From assembly GCA_963082975.1 (NCBI GenBank), contig OY720344.1, positions 96,973,228 through 97,037,227 of the forward strand: a DNA stretch of 64,000 nt, read 5' to 3'. Of this stretch, positions 59,721 through 64,000 are shown piece by piece (positions within the stretch are counted from its first letter, which is position 1; the number at the start of each line of letters is the position of its first letter). The notes below the pieces were generated by a model. It saw nothing but the letters and a program-made list of their open reading frames with translations. It ran no database searches and had not been told where the DNA came from. A program made the position numbers and the translations under genes. Source of the stretch: Labia minor (lineage: Eukaryota; Arthropoda; Insecta; Dermaptera; Spongiphoridae).

Positions 59721-60744
59721 TACTCACCCCGACCCCTTTAACATCTTTACTACAATACGTGTCATAAATAAAAACAAGAGGCATGACTTTTTTATTTTAT
59801 TTTATCTTTTTATTTTCAAAGAAAAAAATATCCGGATGCTCACCTTCCTCTCCTGGCAGTAAAGTGGAAAGTTCTTTCACGGATTAAATTTTTGATGCTG
59901 CATCGATCTTTATTACAAATAAATCTACAAAAAAAAAAAATACCTATTGTTCTATGACAATTTCTTGACAAACCAATTTATTTATTTATTTATTTTTTAT
60001 TAATTGTTCATGGTGATACGGTATTCATCTGTGAATAATCACCGATTGAAATCATTGTTTTTTTTTAATTAAAATATTATTCAATTGAGAAATTCGACAA
60101 TTTACAGGTAATTTTTTATTAAGACTGGTATTTCAGGCTGAAAATAATACTATATCCCAATAATAAACTCAATTGTTGAAAATGATATATATTATTTAAA
60201 TTTAATAATTGTTTTTAATTATTTTATATAATAATTTCTTATATATAAGTTGTAAAGGCATCCTTTGTAAGCATTTTACCTAACTATATTACAATACATA
60301 TATATATATAAAGGGTGATCATATGCACCCTTTTGAACGGGACTGTACTATTTTTTCATATTTTTAGAGCGTACCGTCGTTTTAATAAAAATGTCAACTT
60401 TGTCCCGTATACATTACTATAGCTAAAAATAAAATTGTCGCATGGAATGTAAGAATTTTTATGAAAAAATACTCACTAAGAATACTTCATTAGAAAAAAT
60501 ACCCCTCTTTTTTGTATCGTTTCTATCACCATAGAATAATCGTTTATAGAATGAGTATATATATATATTTTGTTATCATCTTATTTATTTATGAATACAT
60601 AATATTTGAAAAGTTGAGATTTAGAAGAAACTCAGCCCTTCAATTTTAGTGCTCGATGCAGAACAGTAAATAATTGACGCCCATCAAATAAGCGTAGATA
60701 ATTTTTAAGAAAGAAAATTTTTTTTCACAAATACCGATTAACGC

Positions 60745-60787
60745 AGAAGGGGGTACAGAGGGGCGGAGCCCCTTGTCTAGGTCCAAT
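60745..60787 (+). repeat. Degraded Helitron 3'-type hairpin block
   Basis: GGGGGTACAGAGGGGCGGAG followed by CCCCTTGTCTAGG matches the first hairpin of the Helitron tail at 19296-19367. The second hairpin and CTAG terminus are missing. Confidence 0.6.
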
Positions 60788-60928
60788 GAACGTAACTAAT
60801 AAGAGGTGAAATTGCCTGGTATTTTATTTATATTATTTATTTTTTTTTTTAAAAAAAGATAATCTGATTAGTAAAAAGAAAAAATATTTTTTCGAAGAAG
60901 GGATTATTATTATTTAAATGTATTAGAA

Positions 60929-60950
60929 ATATATATATATATATATATAT
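60929..60950. repeat. (AT)n microsatellite
   Basis: Perfect AT run followed by a short (CAGT)n array. Confidence 0.85.
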
Positions 60951-61014
60951 TGTCAGTCAGTCAGTCAAAGAAGTCAGTGATGTGTTTTTGCGTTTGTGTG
61001 ATTATTTGTTTCAG

Positions 61015-61082
61015 GTATCTAAAGTGTAGTGAATGCAGCAAAACGCTACAATATCTTCCAAATGATATGACGGATAATTAAG
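61015..61082 (+). other. Candidate spliced exon (non-coding)
   Basis: TTTGTTTCAG precedes it and AAG|GTAACA follows, both good splice-site matches. One frame reads YLKCSECSKTLQYLPNDMTDN before a stop within the exon. Two CxxC-like cysteines are suggestive but too little to assign a domain. It pairs with a similar candidate at 61672-61756. Confidence 0.25.
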
Positions 61083-61671
61083 GTAACATCTTTTTCATTT
61101 TTTTTTTCATTATAAGTATTTACTTTCAATTTGTAATTATATCACAATCAATAAACCTTTCATAATTTAAAATTGAACAATTTTCATCCCACCTCCACAC
61201 CATTTTTTCAAAATATAATTAATTTCAATAATGAACTTTAAAATAAATATTTCAATAAAAATTAAATTTTATAAAAAACATTTTTATATAATATTTTAAA
61301 TATATTTATTTTATATAATATTTTATATAAGTATATGAATTTTAAAATTTTTTATTAAAATCTTTGATTAGAATTAGAATTCACCTTAAATATTCAAATA
61401 TGAAGAATGAGATATAATTTTCCATAAATATCATTATAAAAATATTTTTTTAAAATGAAAATCATCTTGAAAGATGTTATATTATTTGATGAAATATTTT
61501 TAAGTTTTAAAGAATTTTATAGATTTAATATTACAGAAATAAAATAATATTTTTAAAAATCTATATATCTTTTGAATCATATTTTTTAATGTTTTTTATT
61601 TATTTTTATCTTTTTTCATTTTTCGTTGATACACATCTTATCTAATCTTACTTAATTTCTTATTTATCCAG

Positions 61672-61756
61672 GCAAAAGAAATGAGACAGCAATTCGTTTT
61701 TGAGTTGGTCTTCGAGTCTACTCTGTGAGATATATCAACTCTTTATTAACTCCGAG
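61672..61756 (+). other. Candidate spliced exon (non-coding)
   Basis: CTTATTTATCCAG precedes it and GAG|GTCAGT follows. All frames contain a stop, so if spliced it would belong to an untranslated exon or long non-coding RNA. Confidence 0.25.
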
Positions 61757-62700
61757 GTCAGTATTTATTATTAATTTGATTTTAACTCAATTAAATTTAT
61801 TTATTTTAAAATTTTATCAAATATGTTATTTTTTTACTTCTATTTCATGATTCAATCTTCGTTTCTGCTACTGAATGCTGATTTGAATTTGTGATTATCT
61901 TCTTCATCTTTGATGATGATGAATTGAACTACATAATACAGTTCATCAAATGTAAGTAATAATGGTTATTTATTTAGCATGGTACATTTTAATTAAAAAT
62001 TAAATTAGGTGTAAATTTTATTAATTTCCATATTTAAATGTAATATTTTAAGTAAAGTATAACATACCTAATAGTAAATATAATTCAAATTGAATTTTCA
62101 ATTGAATTCAAATTGATTTTTTGTTTTGGTAAAATTCATCAAAAGATTATAGGAAAATATATTAAATTATATATACATATATGTCTGTGTGTGTGTGCGT
62201 GATAAAATTTAGTGAGATTAGGGAATTTCATTGCACATCTGTCAAGAATGATAAAAGAGGCAAAAGAGACAAAGATATTTTAGAATAGGTTTTTTTTAGG
62301 TTTCAAAGCGTTACACAGGTTCGATGGGTAATACGGGGATTATTTTGTTGTTAGTTGTTTTCAGCCGGTTGCCTCCTTCTTCCATTGAGGGATGCATGTT
62401 CTCATCTTACTAATCCATAGGTAGATAAGAACTAATAAATAAAAAGTGGAAAAAATTTAGAAAAGCAGAATGTATAAATTGTAATTAATTTTTTATTCTA
62501 ATTCTCAACTCATCATTTTATAACAGCGGCCAATATTTGACATTACATTGAGCATTTTAGCCACCAAAAAATATGGTCACCTTATATATATATATCAATT
62601 TATAACATAATTATTTTCATTAATTTTTATATTATCATTATTAAATTTGAAAATAGAAACACACACACATTCACTTTTCAATATTTATTGGTAATTATAT

Positions 62701-63168
62701 ATAGTACCTGGTTCACCGAGCCGCAGCTCTGTCCATAAAAAAGAATATTCTTTATTATCGGGTTTGGCTGGTAATATTAATTCCTGATTCACCTAGCCGT
62801 CGTTCAAATAATTTAAAATTAAAAAAATAGTCATCAAACATACCCCCTTAAACTTACGTAATAATGCACTGAAAGTCAGAAAAGTATGGCCTGTGGATAT
62901 AACATAATATATATTTCGTAATTTGATTTTATTTATATTTATAATATTTTGTATTTAAGGAAGCGCTGTCTGACTTAGTTGCTGGCTTCATTTAAATTTC
63001 CTATTTTAAATTAAGAAAAAAAACTAATAAAGATAATTTTTTCCTAGGCTGAAACCAATACAGATCGATTTTTCTTTATCAAAATTATCTATGGTTTGAA
63101 TTTCAAAAAAAATCCTTTCAGCGGTTTAATATTTCAATAATACAAATATATATACAATTTTTGCTAGT
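62701..63168 (-). mobile_element. Family B Helitron-like element, copy 3
   Basis: Minus-strand copy: the 5' end ACTAGCAAAAATTGTATATA is at 63168, and the 3' hairpin GAGC-TGCG-GCTC then TGAACCAGGTA and CTAT is at 62701. A second, diverged 3' end (on the plus strand CCTGATTCACCTAGCC) occurs at about 62785, so two 3' termini lie in tandem. Confidence 0.7.
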
Positions 63169-64000
63169 ATAGTAAGATATATATATATAGAGAGAGAGAG
63201 AAAGAGAGAGAAATTGTTTTAATAAAATGCCAAAGGTCTTGTAAGAGAAGCAATTATTTTCATGAAGAGAGAATATTATGTATATATAATAACAATTTTT
63301 TTTTACTCCATTTCAAAACCAATGGCACAGCTGAATAAGGTAACCGAATTCCAAGAACTACACCTGCCTAAAGTGTAGTTTCTAACATTTAAATAGCATG
63401 AATGAAAATAACATAAATATTATATCTACTATAACATAATTATAAAAAAAAATTAATAATAAAAATTAAATCTTCACAAATATTTATTATTTATTTATTA
63501 TATTAATTTAAAATAGGTATATGAATAATTTTTATTATATCTGAAATTTTTTTATAATTAAATTAAATATTGAATTAATTATTATTGTTATTCTTTTTCT
63601 TTTATTATTATTATTATTATTATTATTAATTTTGATGAATGAAATAGGATGATTATTTTTTTATTTTTTTTTAATAATCATAATTAATATTTAATTATTT
63701 TTATCCTTAAATATTCATCCTAATATTCATTTATCTTTTAATTTTATTTTTATTTTAAAGTAAAAATTGTTCATCGATTTATAATTGAATGATAATGTAA
63801 TATATAGTCCTATATTATTTACCTTTAGAGATATATGAGTGATCTATTTATCATGGTGTCCAAGTGATGTTTTGTTCAACGATCTCAAGGATGAATTTGA
63901 ATCTGAAACTGTTTTTCAAACAAGACATGATGGAAAAATAGAATTTCGATTTATATCTCTTTTGGTCTGTAGACGCCTGGAGGTATGACGATTGGCGCCG
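63169..64000. other. AT-rich DNA with microsatellites
   Basis: It contains (AT)n and (AG)n runs at 63178-63210 and (ATT)n at about 63603-63628. A short balanced patch at the very end (63830-64000) may continue into unseen sequence. No gene supported. Confidence 0.5.

Larger units (their letters stand above)
60312..62582. mobile_element. Candidate 2.3 kb element with matching ends
   Basis: The left end AGGGTGATCATATGCACCC is followed by a TTTTGAACGGGACTGTACT block. The right end mirrors it (ATATGGTCACCT). Ends of the form AGGGTGACCATA are found on hAT-like MITEs. Both flanks are AT repeats, so no target duplication can be scored. The pairing of the two ends is an inference. No transposase was found inside. 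Confidence 0.4.

Noticed and set aside
61015..61082. Possible zinc-binding LIM-like peptide (KCSEC)
   Set aside because: Only 21 residues, followed by a stop inside the same candidate exon; two cysteine pairs are not enough to claim a LIM domain.
1..64000. CRISPR arrays, bacterial operons, rRNA or mitochondrial genes
   Set aside because: No regularly spaced repeats with unique spacers, no ribosome-binding-site/ORF chains and no conserved rRNA segments were seen on either strand.

Overview
This window looks like one long AT-rich intergenic stretch, or a very large intron, from an arthropod-type nuclear genome. I place it there because there are no prokaryotic operons, ribosome binding sites or long open frames. 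The base composition is very AT-rich, with abundant microsatellites. The recognisable proteins are all decayed transposon remnants of kinds common in insects and their relatives: RTE-like non-LTR retrotransposons, mariner transposases, a hAT transposase, a piggyBac-like MITE, and Helitron or Helentron-like elements. The species cannot be named from the sequence. I found no intact host protein-coding gene; nearly every open frame is short and is either chance in low-complexity DNA or part of a transposon.

Layout. 1-9 kb: fragments of a repeat here called family C, degraded RTE pieces, an inverted-duplicated mariner fragment, one family A copy (3379-3977), one family B copy (4922-5448) and a mariner pseudogene on the minus strand (7460-8109). 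9-17 kb: family A, a 0.6 kb MITE, two near-complete family C elements in opposite orientations, two RTE 3' fragments with the same 5' breakpoint, and a hAT pseudogene (15351-15941). 17-27 kb: the most layered part. It has a Helitron-like segment ending at 19367 in a double GC hairpin and CTAG, carrying an RTE fragment and a tRNA-like unit; a 2.1 kb TIR element with another TIR element inside; and a piggyBac-like MITE (TTAA-flanked, 25152-26495) split by a 1,005-bp Helitron (25227-26231). 28-36 kb: internally deleted mariners and RTE fragments, one of them nested in a family A copy. 36-46 kb: small MITEs, two more Helitrons, a hAT-type MITE, a second piggyBac-like MITE and family B/C copies. 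46-64 kb: another mariner, family A/B copies, a 62-bp exact direct repeat, a 213-bp mariner MITE, and a 2.3 kb segment with matching ends that may contain spliced exons.

Between the repeats are about a dozen islands of 200-500 bp with balanced, complex sequence in otherwise very AT-rich DNA. They hold no convincing reading frame. They are the best candidates for conserved regulatory elements or untranslated exons of a neighbouring gene outside the window.

The most interesting structure is a set of small rolling-circle-type families (A, B, C and CTAG-ended Helitrons) that share modules. Terminal hairpins sit next to short asymmetric inverted repeats. One 5' terminal block is attached to unrelated interiors. 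A pair of TGACGTCA palindromes keeps a constant 20-bp spacing in three copies. One Helitron insertion is supported by an empty paralogous site in the same window.
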